7,155 bases of DNA from a bacterium (GCA_021825025.1 JAKAIP010000031.1:1-7155); one strand, 5' to 3'. Counted from the stretch's first letter, positions 1-5,115 are shown. A program made the numbers and translations. The notes: generated by a model not told the origin, from the letters alone.

Positions 1-519
1 AATTTGAAGAAAGGCGACAAGCTGGTCTCCGCACATCATGCTGCCGAGGGCGATACCGTGTCGATCGTGACGGCGAAAGGCCAGTCGATTCGTTTTGATA
101 CTGAGGATGTTCGCGAGATGGGTCGTACTGCTGGCGGCGTGAAGGGTATGAGCGTGAAGAAGGGCGATCGCGTCGTTTCGGCGGAAGTCATCCCCGCACT
201 CGCCGCAAAGGACGCCTCACTCCTTGTCATTATGAGCAAGGGCTACGGCAAGCGTACCAAGATGTCGGAGTACAAAGTGCAAGGTCGCGGCGGTTCAGGT
301 ATCAAGACTGCTGAGGTAACTCCTAAGACCGGTGAGATCATTGGCGCGAAAGTGGTGACCGGCAATGGCGACGACGAGGAAATCGTGGTGGTTTCGAAGA
401 AAGGGCAGGTGATCCGCACCGGTATTTCCTCCATCTCGCTCCTTTCGCGTGCAACGCAAGGCGTCCGTATTATGAAGATGCGCGAAGGCGACTCGATTGC
501 CTCGATGGTTGCACTCTAA
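1..519 (+). CDS. gyrA: DNA gyrase subunit A, C-terminal part (partial, 5' end outside window)
   Basis: The reading frame is open from base 1 and ends at a TAA, giving the last 172 residues of a longer protein. They are blades of the GyrA/ParC C-terminal beta-pinwheel, which wraps DNA around the enzyme. Repeated signatures are visible: GQSIRF followed by VREMGRTAGGVKGM and then KGDRVVSAEVI, then GYGKRT with EYKVQGRGGSGI, then KGQVIRTGISSIS with RATQGVRIMKM. The intact six-blade-like pattern and the R-x-M-G-R-x-A-x-G-V motif favour GyrA over ParC, but the GyrA box that would decide lies upstream of the window. The protein ends almost directly after the last blade (IASMVAL), without the long acidic tail of some proteobacterial GyrA proteins. 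GyrA with GyrB introduces negative supercoils. The TTG at 4-6 is an internal leucine codon, not a start. Confidence 0.93.
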   Translation, partial: NLKKGDKLVSAHHAAEGDTVSIVTAKGQSIRFDTEDVREMGRTAGGVKGMSVKKGDRVVSAEVIPALAAKDASLLVIMSKGYGKRTKMSEYKVQGRGGSGIKTAEVTPKTGEIIGAKVVTGNGDDEEIVVVSKKGQVIRTGISSISLLSRATQGVRIMKMREGDSIASMVAL

Positions 520-547
520 CCCGCTCTCTTGGTTCGAGGTGTTGATT

Positions 548-570
548 GTGCGGGCCGCTGCGGCCCGCAC
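548..570 (+). terminator. Perfect GC-rich hairpin after gyrA, U-tract missing
   Basis: A perfect 10-bp inverted repeat (arm GTGCGGGCCG at 548-557, partner CGGCCCGCAC at 561-570) closes a 3-nt loop, CTG. It begins 28 bases after the gyrA stop, where an intrinsic terminator would sit. The following bases (GTGCTATGTTG) contain no run of T, so it is not a canonical Rho-independent terminator. It could be a weak terminator, an mRNA 3'-end stabiliser, or a structure affecting expression of the methyltransferase that starts 24 bases later. Confidence 0.5.
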
Positions 571-571
571 G

Positions 572-593
572 TGCTATGTTGTATACATCTACT
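572..593 (+). promoter_or_regulatory. Candidate -10 region for the methyltransferase-pilin operon
   Basis: Two overlapping -10-like elements lie between the hairpin and the ATG at 594: an extended type, TGC then TATGTT (572-580), and TATACA (582-587). The second would put transcription start at or next to the ATG, giving a leaderless mRNA. No recognisable -35 lies at the right distance because the GC hairpin occupies that space. No Shine-Dalgarno sequence is present. This is sequence inspection only and the call is weak. Confidence 0.3.
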
Positions 594-1130
594 ATGAGCG
601 CGTCTTTTAGTTCTCCGCACGAAAATATGTTGCAGGCTGGTCTTCGCGAGGGGATGAAAGTCGGTGACTTCGGCGCCGGTTCAGGGCACTACGCTCGTGC
701 AGCAGCGGCTATCGTTGGGCACAGTGGGAAGGTATATGCCATCGATGTACAGGAAGACGTACTGAAACACCTCAAGCTCAATACGCACGAGCGGCACGAA
801 CACATCATCGATGTCATTTGGGGCGATATTGAAAAGCCGGGTGGCACACACCTACGCGACGCATCGCTCGATGCCGTGGTACTTGCAAATACTCTATTTC
901 AGATCGAGCATCGCGACGGCCTGCTTGGTGAGCTGCGACGTGTGCTGAAGCCGGGAGGGAAACTTATGGTTGTCGATTGGGCAGGAAGTTATGGGGGTAT
1001 GGGCCCAAGCCAGGAGCAGGTCGTGCCAGAACATGCGATGGAAGAGCTCTTTATTACGGGCGGGTTCCATAAAGTGAAGTCGTTCCGTGCCGGGCCGCAC
1101 CACTACGGCGCTCTATTTACCGCACCTTAA
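594..1130 (+). CDS. Class I SAM-dependent methyltransferase
   Basis: This 178-residue protein has the Rossmann-like fold signature of class I methyltransferases (Methyltransf_11 / UbiE-like type). Motif I is DFGAGSGHY at residues 25-33, which binds S-adenosylmethionine. The acidic end of strand beta2 is D51 in VYAIDVQ. A motif IV-like strand is DAVVLANT at about 93-100, and LKPGGKLMVVDW at 118-129 is the usual post-motif strand. It fills little more than the catalytic core, so the substrate cannot be told. I chose ATG 594 because the in-frame TTG at 546 would translate through the GC hairpin; ATG 576 is also possible. The gene stops 3 bases before the solute-binding-like gene, which suggests co-transcription. 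Its role beside pilin genes is unknown: it may modify a small molecule, lipid or protein, or may simply be carried in the run. Confidence 0.85.
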   Translation: MSASFSSPHENMLQAGLREGMKVGDFGAGSGHYARAAAAIVGHSGKVYAIDVQEDVLKHLKLNTHERHEHIIDVIWGDIEKPGGTHLRDASLDAVVLANTLFQIEHRDGLLGELRRVLKPGGKLMVVDWAGSYGGMGPSQEQVVPEHAMEELFITGGFHKVKSFRAGPHHYGALFTAP

Positions 1131-1133
1131 CCT

Positions 1134-2444
1134 ATGAAAATTACCGTCTTCAAAGTTGTCCTCCTTGGCGTGCTCGCGTTCGCTGCATTTATCGGTATTT
1201 TCGTATTCGCGACGCATACGGGTTCGAACAAGAGCACTAACGGTGGGAGCGTAGGCACGGTCGTCATTTGGGGTGTGTTGCCGAAAGTGGCAGTACAGAA
1301 TGCTCTTGCTGCTGTCGGCCAGACAAACACAGAGTTGAAGGACGTCTCCTATGTCGAAAAGAATCCAGACACGCTCTCGGCGGATCTTGCGTCAGCGATT
1401 GCGACCGGGCAGGCACCCGATCTCATTCTTGCTTCCCAAGAGGAGCTGCAGTCGCTTGCGAAGCTTCTTACCCCGATACCCTACGCAACACTTTCGGCAT
1501 CGACGTTCAATGCGAATTTCATTGAGGCCGGCCAGCTTTTCACCGCTCCCGGGGGTGCCGGGTACTACGGCGTCCCGTTTCTTGTCGATCCGCTTGTTCT
1601 TTTCTCAAACCGCTCCATTCTCTCCTCAGACGGTATCGCGAAACCACCAGCAACCTGGGAAGCGCTTACCGGTCTCGTTCCTACTGTTGCGATACTCACC
1701 CCAAGTAAACAGGTCACCCGGGGTCTCATCGCACTTGGTACGTATAGCAATGTCCACAATGCACGAGCCATCCTCTCTTCGCTGTTCCTCCAGACTGGCG
1801 TTCCGATTTCTTCAACTGCAAACGGCCTGCTCTCTGCAAACCTGAGTGGCACCGCGACAAACGGCGTTCTTCCTGGCAATGCGGTCTTGAATTTCTATAC
1901 GCAATTTGCTGATCCGTCGAAGGTGTCGTATTCGTGGAATGGATCGCTCCCTGATTCGCAGCAAGCGTTCCAAAATGGTGACCTGGCTCTTTATATCGGC
2001 TATGCGTCGGAGGCACGATTCTTCACTGCAGCTAATCCGAACCTTGATTTCGCGGTATCTGCCTTACCGCAGCCAGCCACGGCCACCTTCAAGAGTGTCT
2101 ATGGGCTTGTCTACGCCTTTATGATCCCGCGTGGCGCGAAGAATCCTGCAGGTGCGTACCAAGCTGCGGCACTTCTCACTGGCCCAGCTATTCAAACGAC
2201 TGTCGCGACCGCGCTTTCGCTCGTGCCAGCAACGCTCACTCCGCTTGCTACGGCGCCGACGGATCCTGTCGCAGCAATCGCGTACGCTGAAGCGCTCTAT
2301 ACGAAAGGCTGGTTGTCCCCACTCCCTGCGAGTACGGACACTGTCCTGTCCGGTATGATTAGTAATGTGATTAGCGGTCGCCTTACTCCCGATACTGCCC
2401 TCATTGCAGCGCAAAATGCATTAACCGCGCTTCTACAAAAATGA
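1134..2444 (+). CDS. Membrane-anchored extracellular solute-binding-like protein (family 1 type)
   Basis: This 436-residue protein starts with a lysine-containing N-terminus and one hydrophobic helix (about residues 7-27), followed by a Ser/Gly/Asn linker. There is no cysteine, so no lipobox: it should be held by an uncleaved signal anchor or released by signal peptidase. The rest reads like a family 1 (maltose-binding type) periplasmic binding protein: strand GTVVIWGVLP at 41-50, APDLILAS near 94-101, GVPFLVDPLVLFSNRSIL at 146-163, PPATWEAL at 171-178, QAFQNGDLALYIGY at 277-290, and a late IPRGAKNPAGAYQAAALL segment at 331-348. The ligand is unknown. No ABC permease or ATPase is nearby. It follows the methyltransferase by 3 bases, has no evident Shine-Dalgarno site, and its TGA overlaps the next ATG (ATGA), so it is probably translationally coupled to the first pilin-like gene. 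It could capture a substrate or act as a surface-complex subunit. Confidence 0.8.
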   Translation: MKITVFKVVLLGVLAFAAFIGIFVFATHTGSNKSTNGGSVGTVVIWGVLPKVAVQNALAAVGQTNTELKDVSYVEKNPDTLSADLASAIATGQAPDLILASQEELQSLAKLLTPIPYATLSASTFNANFIEAGQLFTAPGGAGYYGVPFLVDPLVLFSNRSILSSDGIAKPPATWEALTGLVPTVAILTPSKQVTRGLIALGTYSNVHNARAILSSLFLQTGVPISSTANGLLSANLSGTATNGVLPGNAVLNFYTQFADPSKVSYSWNGSLPDSQQAFQNGDLALYIGYASEARFFTAANPNLDFAVSALPQPATATFKSVYGLVYAFMIPRGAKNPAGAYQAAALLTGPAIQTTVATALSLVPATLTPLATAPTDPVAAIAYAEALYTKGWLSPLPASTDTVLSGMISNVISGRLTPDTALIAAQNALTALLQK

Positions 2445-3004
2445 TCTCACGCTTCTTCGCTGTCGTTACACTCCTCTTCGCTCTTGCTCTCTTCGGGCAG
2501 GCGCCTATGGTGTTTGCAGATCCCGCTGGAACGGCTAATGGCTCCGCCTGCGATCTAAATGGTCCTGGTTCCGGCGGGGGATTACTTTACAATGGCCAGT
2601 GTCTATCGATAAGTAATTACACAAGTCAATCTGGAGGAGGCATACAAACTTCAGTGAATAATAATCCTTCGCAGACGCAAACAAGTGTGACGAATACTGG
2701 TACTGGCCCAAACACGTCGCTACTTAACCCCCTTAAGGGTGTTGATTGTAGTGCCGGGAATGGCAACTGCCTTATGGCGTTCCTGAACAATATTCTCGAG
2801 TTCATCATTAATATCGGTGTCGTTGTCGTCGTACTTATGGTGATCTTCGCTGGATTTAAGTTTGTTATGGCTCAAGGGAATGAGTCTAAGATTACCGAGG
2901 CACGGACTATGCTTTTCTGGACACTTATTGGCGCACTCGTTCTCCTTGGGGCGAAGGCTATATCGCTCGGCATCCTGTCGACGGTCCAGGCACTCGGCGG
3001 CTAA
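2441..3004 (+). CDS. Pilin-like protein 1: secreted N-terminal domain plus two-helix T4SS-pilin-type domain
   Basis: This 187-residue protein has a Sec-type signal peptide (MISRFF, hydrophobic stretch, likely cleavage after VFA at residue 26). A Gly/Ser/Thr/Asn/Gln-rich region (about 27-95) follows, then a two-helix C-terminal domain with hydrophobic segments at about 119-141 and 158-180. The segments NPLKG, GFKFVMAQGNESKITEAR and LFWTLIGALVLLGAKAI match the layout I know for the CPR-enriched 'type IV secretion system pilin' family (Pfam T4SS_pilin), which resembles TrbC/VirB2. Four cysteines (37, 54, 103, 110) lie outside the membrane segments and could form two disulfides. It is the largest member of the cluster, the most diverged from the other five, and the only one with a long ectodomain. 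The ATGA overlap with the upstream gene suggests coupled translation. The exported location is well supported; the pilus role is inferred. Confidence 0.8.
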   Translation: MISRFFAVVTLLFALALFGQAPMVFADPAGTANGSACDLNGPGSGGGLLYNGQCLSISNYTSQSGGGIQTSVNNNPSQTQTSVTNTGTGPNTSLLNPLKGVDCSAGNGNCLMAFLNNILEFIINIGVVVVVLMVIFAGFKFVMAQGNESKITEARTMLFWTLIGALVLLGAKAISLGILSTVQALGG

Positions 3005-3005
3005 T

Positions 3006-3275
3006 ATGACGTTTAAAGAATTCGTTGGTAGTGGTTCGACAGGCCTCATTGGGGTTTTGAATACGGTGGTAGTACCGATGATCTTCACGCTTGCCGCCGC
3101 TGCGTTTGTATGGGGGGTGGTGAATCATTTCCTGCTACATGGGGGAGAGGATAAGAGTCGAGAGGAGGGGAGGCAGTTTGTGTTCTGGGGTATCATTGGT
3201 CTCACGGTACTCTTCGCTGTCTGGGGTCTCGTGAACCTGCTGTTATCCACGCTTGGCATCGCGCCAGGCGCGTAA
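3006..3275 (+). CDS. Pilin-like protein 2: small two-helix membrane protein
   Basis: This 89-residue protein has two hydrophobic helices (about 17-40 and 57-79) joined by a charged loop, GGEDKSREEGRQF. The second helix begins with FWGIIG and contains AVWGLVN, the signature shared with the four genes after it. There is no cleavable signal peptide. I chose ATG 3006, one base after the preceding TAA; the frame is open further upstream, but that part lies inside the previous gene. There is no Shine-Dalgarno sequence, so translation probably depends on coupling. Basic residues just before helix 2 suggest a cytoplasmic loop with both ends outside, as in VirB2/TrbC pilins. The family assignment comes from layout and similarity to its neighbours; function is inferred. 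Confidence 0.75.
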   Translation: MTFKEFVGSGSTGLIGVLNTVVVPMIFTLAAAAFVWGVVNHFLLHGGEDKSREEGRQFVFWGIIGLTVLFAVWGLVNLLLSTLGIAPGA

Positions 3276-3293
3276 TGTGTCATACTTAAAAAT
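3276..3293 (+). promoter_or_regulatory. Candidate extended -10 giving a leaderless start
   Basis: The 18-base gap before the third pilin-like gene contains TGT followed by CATACT (3278-3286), an extended -10-like element. It ends 7 bases before the ATG at 3294, so transcription from it would start at or beside the start codon. There is no good -35 at normal spacing and no Shine-Dalgarno site. It may be an internal promoter or chance. Confidence 0.3.
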
Positions 3294-3605
3294 ATGTACG
3301 TACCTTATATGTCGTGCGTCGGTATCTGCGGGGTCGCCTCTACTCTCTTGTACCTCATTAACAACGTTTTAGTACCGCTCCTCTTCGCAATATCTTTCCT
3401 CGTATTTCTCTACGGCATCGCGAAGGCATACATCATAGCCCCTTCTTCGGGTGACTCGGCGGGGGTCAAAAATGGTCACAAGATCATTCTCTGGGGTCTT
3501 ATCGGCTTCGTCGCGATGGTGTCGGTCTGGGGAATGGTGAACGTCGTCGCCAATACCTTTGGTCTCACTGGTGTTGCGGCACCGATATTACCGACGTCAT
3601 ACTAA
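3294..3605 (+). CDS. Pilin-like protein 3: small two-helix membrane protein
   Basis: This 103-residue protein has hydrophobic helices at about 20-41 and 65-87. The loop between them (IIAPSSGDSAGVKNGHK) is less charged than in the sister proteins. The core LINNVLVPLLFAI, then LWGLIGF and VSVWGMVN, is closest to pilin-like protein 5 (gene at 3993): both carry I-N-N-[VI]-L-V-P and L-W-G-L-I-G-F. There is no cleavable signal peptide. The N-terminus has two cysteines (8 and 12). The C-terminal tail after helix 2 is short, small-residue and proline containing (GVAAPILPTSY). ATG 3294 is chosen; an in-frame ATG at 3309 would remove five residues. The next gene starts 6 bases after its stop. Pilin or membrane-oligomer subunit by analogy only. 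Confidence 0.75.
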   Translation: MYVPYMSCVGICGVASTLLYLINNVLVPLLFAISFLVFLYGIAKAYIIAPSSGDSAGVKNGHKIILWGLIGFVAMVSVWGMVNVVANTFGLTGVAAPILPTSY

Positions 3606-3611
3606 TACACT

Positions 3612-3902
3612 ATGGATCTCATCCGAATCACCGCCTTCGCTGGAGACATTAAGAGTCTTATCAATACGGTCTTTGTTCCGGTGCTGTTCGCCATCGCATT
3701 TCTCTATTTTGTGTATGGCGTATACAAATACTTCATCCTTGGTGCAGACAGTGAAGGTGAGCGCGAGACGGGGAGAAAGTTTGTTCTCTGGAGCGTCATT
3801 GGATTTGCCGTCATACTCTCAGTATGGGGTCTCGTAGCGATTGTTCTCAGTACCTTCGGTCTCGGTGCCGGAGGTGCTGCGCCAAGTTATCCGACGCTGT
3901 AG
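3612..3902 (+). CDS. Pilin-like protein 4: small two-helix membrane protein
   Basis: This 96-residue protein shares the cluster plan. Helix 1 is at about 17-38 (SLINTVFVPVLFAIAF), followed by a charged loop with GERETGRKF and helix 2 at about 57-79 (LWSVIGFAVILSVWGLV). It ends in a Gly/Ala/Pro tail, GAGGAAPSYPTL, resembling the tail of pilin-like protein 3. It lacks a signal peptide. It starts 6 bases after the preceding stop with no Shine-Dalgarno sequence. A 90-base gap follows, so it is probably the last gene of the first transcription unit, though no terminator hairpin is obvious after it. Family and role are inferred from its neighbours. Confidence 0.75.
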   Translation: MDLIRITAFAGDIKSLINTVFVPVLFAIAFLYFVYGVYKYFILGADSEGERETGRKFVLWSVIGFAVILSVWGLVAIVLSTFGLGAGGAAPSYPTL

Positions 3903-3938
3903 GCATTTCCGACTATCCACACTTCGCATGAAGGTCCA

Positions 3939-3966
3939 TTGACCGGTTGAGGCGAAAGGCTACAAT
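3939..3966 (+). promoter_or_regulatory. Sigma70-type promoter for the last two pilin-like genes
   Basis: A -35 box TTGACC (3939-3944) and a -10 box TACAAT (3961-3966) are separated by 16 bases. Each matches the consensus at 5 of 6 positions, making this one of the two best promoters seen in the window. Transcription should start near 3973, giving a leader of about 20 bases that is A/T-rich and lacks a Shine-Dalgarno sequence before the ATG at 3993. Confidence 0.7.
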
Positions 3967-3992
3967 TAACTCATTAATCGTTTATTTATTCT

Positions 3993-4373
3993 ATGAAAAA
4001 AGCTTTTGCTCTTACGTCAGGCGTGCTCTCTGTATTCGCTCTTCCGCTCGTCTCTCTCGCAGCCACGGTGAACAATCTCTCAGATGTTGGATCCTTCATC
4101 ATCAATACGATCAACAATATATTGGTGCCGATTATTTTCGCGATCGCATTTATCGTCTTCGTCTGGGGTGCGTTCCAGACTTTCATCATGGGTGCTACCA
4201 ACGACACTGCGAAGGAGAAGGGGAAAGAGCTTATGCTCTGGGGCCTTATCGGCTTCTTTGTGATGGTATCGATCTGGGGTCTCGTGAATATCCTCACGGG
4301 CACCATCAGCTTCAACAATAATTCTGGTATAAACGGTGGTACGCCACGGGCGGGAGTCCAGATCGGCGGATAG
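3993..4373 (+). CDS. Pilin-like protein 5: signal peptide plus two-helix domain
   Basis: This 126-residue protein begins with a classic signal peptide: MKK, a hydrophobic core, and a likely cleavage site after SLA or SLAA at residues 23-24. The mature part has helices at about 38-60 (NNILVPIIFAIAF) and 80-102 (LWGLIGFFVMVSIWGLVN), with the loop MGATNDTAKEKGKE between. A polar Asn/Gly-rich C-terminal tail follows (NNNSGINGG, then PRAGVQIGG). Besides pilin-like protein 1 it is the only member with a cleavable signal, and it is first behind a good promoter. That combination would suit an abundant major subunit, but abundance is not visible in the sequence. Its start has no Shine-Dalgarno site. 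The next gene follows after 3 bases. Confidence 0.8.
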   Translation: MKKAFALTSGVLSVFALPLVSLAATVNNLSDVGSFIINTINNILVPIIFAIAFIVFVWGAFQTFIMGATNDTAKEKGKELMLWGLIGFFVMVSIWGLVNILTGTISFNNNSGINGGTPRAGVQIGG

Positions 4374-4376
4374 TCG

Positions 4377-4649
4377 ATGCTCGATACGCTGAATACGTTC
4401 CTCGGGAAGGTTATCGTCGAGATAATCAATCCGATTATCCTACTGCTCGCGGCAAGTGCGTTTGTAGTGTTCCTCTGGGGCGTCTTCCAGTTCATCTGGC
4501 AAGCGGGTGATGCGGGTGCTCGAGAAACAGGCCGTCGTGCCATCCTCTGGGGGCTCGTCGGGCTAGTGGTTATCTTCGGGGCATACGGTATCATTAATGT
4601 TGCATTAAGCACCTTTGATCTCACGCCGGTTCATAAACTGTCGCAGTAG
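4377..4649 (+). CDS. Pilin-like protein 6: small two-helix membrane protein
   Basis: This 90-residue protein has helices at about 16-40 (IINPIILLLAASAFVVFLWG) and 55-77 (ILWGLVGLVVIFGAYGIIN), joined by QAGDAGARETGRR. It keeps the G-R-x-x-[LFI]-W-G motif, but the V-W-G-[LM]-V of its sisters is A-Y-G-I-I here and the helix 1 'VP' is 'NP', so it is a diverged member. There is no signal peptide. A GGA at 4368-4370, six bases before the ATG, could be a weak ribosome binding site, and the 3-base gap suggests coupling. It is the last plus-strand gene and is followed within 20 bases by a strong terminator. Confidence 0.75.
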   Translation: MLDTLNTFLGKVIVEIINPIILLLAASAFVVFLWGVFQFIWQAGDAGARETGRRAILWGLVGLVVIFGAYGIINVALSTFDLTPVHKLSQ

Positions 4650-4664
4650 TACGTGACGAGGGAT

Positions 4665-4698
4665 AAGAAAAAGCCGCACAGCGATGTGCGGCTTTTGC
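4665..4698. repeat. 34-base repeat, copy 1 (contains terminator)
   Basis: These 34 bases recur at 5059-5092 in the same orientation, with a single difference (C at 4682, T at 5076), which lies in the hairpin loop. Similarity stops at both edges. Confidence 0.85.
4669..4696. terminator. Bidirectional intrinsic terminator, copy 1 (GCGA loop)
   Basis: A 12-bp perfect stem (AAAAGCCGCACA at 4669-4680 with TGTGCGGCTTTT at 4685-4696) closes a GCGA tetraloop of the stable GNRA class. A-run and T-run flanks give a U-tract in either direction. On the plus strand it ends the pilin cluster; on the minus strand it ends the 62-residue gene at 4742-4930. Confidence 0.85.
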
Positions 4699-4741
4699 TT
4701 TGAATAATTTAAGCCTTTCTGACGTGTAGTTATCCGACGGT

Positions 4742-4930
4742 TTATTTTTCTTGCTTTTTCGCGTTTTCCCGCCCCTCTCTGTAACTCTTGCAATTCTCTC
4801 TGTCCTGATCTGAGGCAATTGTGGTTTCGGCGATCCAACTCCTTGGTGGGTTGTATTTGCCGTTCACGTAGTCTTGCTCACCCTTGTTATGCCACTCTGT
4901 CGCAGGATTCTTGTCTTTGTCTTTTGCCAC
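4742..4930 (-). CDS. Small charged soluble protein, 62 residues, function unknown
   Basis: The gene starts with GTG at 4930 on the minus strand. A clear Shine-Dalgarno AAGGA (plus-strand 4938-4942) sits 7 bases upstream, which makes it a credible gene despite its size. The product is strongly hydrophilic, rich in Lys, Glu, Asp and Asn, with no signal or membrane segment and one cysteine (47). The N-terminal half holds N-K-G-E-Q-D-x-x-N-G-K-Y-N-P-P (residues 15-29). The C-terminal half holds Y-R-E-G-R-E-N-A-K-K-Q (50-60), which looks like a weak second copy of the N/R-x-G-x-x-D/N element. I have the impression that similar small 'NxGxxD...GxYxPP' proteins exist widely, but I cannot name a family. 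It lies alone between two copies of the same terminator, convergent with the pilin cluster. Confidence 0.65.
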   Translation of the reverse strand: MAKDKDKNPATEWHNKGEQDYVNGKYNPPRSWIAETTIASDQDRENCKSYREGRENAKKQEK

Positions 4931-5007
4931 GATAATTTCCTTTCATTTCCAAAAATGCTTGACTTGGTCAGAATAACCCGTGCGGACACTAGTACGTATC
5001 CTTCGAG

Positions 5008-5037
5008 AATCTACCATAATCGCACATATCTTGTCGA
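5008..5037 (-). promoter_or_regulatory. Candidate promoter of the 62-residue gene
   Basis: Read on the minus strand, a -35-like TCGACA (plus 5032-5037, 5 of 6) and a TAGATT (plus 5008-5013, 4 of 6) are 18 bases apart. TGG directly before the latter gives an extended -10. Transcription would start near 5001, leaving a leader of about 70 bases. The rest of 4931-5058 shows no gene. Confidence 0.4.
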
Positions 5038-5058
5038 ATAAGTAAAATACATTACGAA

Positions 5059-5092
5059 AAGAAAAAGCCGCACAGTGATGTGCGGCTTTTGC
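5059..5092. repeat. 34-base repeat, copy 2 (contains terminator)
   Basis: Direct repeat of 4665-4698 at an offset of 394 bases, 33 of 34 positions identical, the difference being in the hairpin loop. Confidence 0.85.
5063..5090. terminator. Bidirectional intrinsic terminator, copy 2 (GTGA loop)
   Basis: This has the same 12-bp stem as copy 1 (AAAAGCCGCACA at 5063-5074 with TGTGCGGCTTTT at 5079-5090), here with a GTGA tetraloop, also of the GNRA class. It lies 25 bases past the end of the minus-strand membrane-protein gene and should end the SPFH operon. On the minus strand the stem runs into a T-tract. Confidence 0.85.
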
Positions 5093-5115
5093 GTTGGACG
5101 AGCCAACAAAGAACA

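Noticed and set aside
546..593. TTG start for the methyltransferase at 546
   Set aside because: It would encode the GC hairpin as protein (CGPLRPAR) and has no ribosome site; the conserved methyltransferase fold does not need these residues.
1351..1845. Plus-strand open frame inside the solute-binding-like gene
   Set aside because: Arg/Ser-rich shadow frame with no ribosome site; the overlapping gene has clear family motifs throughout.
3922..3933. Small hairpin CTTC-GCAT-GAAG after pilin-like protein 4 as a terminator
   Set aside because: Only a 4-bp stem with no T-run; too weak to call.
3986..4624. Long minus-strand open frame (212 codons) opposite the last two pilin-like genes
   Set aside because: Antisense to two genes with consistent family features. 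The translation is Pro/Ser/Arg-rich with no recognisable motif and no ribosome site; it looks like a by-product of codon use in the sense strand.
2441..4649. Pilin-like cluster as a complete conjugative type IV secretion system
   Set aside because: No ATPase, coupling protein, relaxase or channel gene is in the window, so only the pilin-like subunits can be claimed.
4665..5092. Paired repeats as a CRISPR array or transposon ends
   Set aside because: There are only two copies, in direct orientation, and each is a self-contained terminator hairpin. There are no regular spacers, no transposase and no target-site duplication visible.
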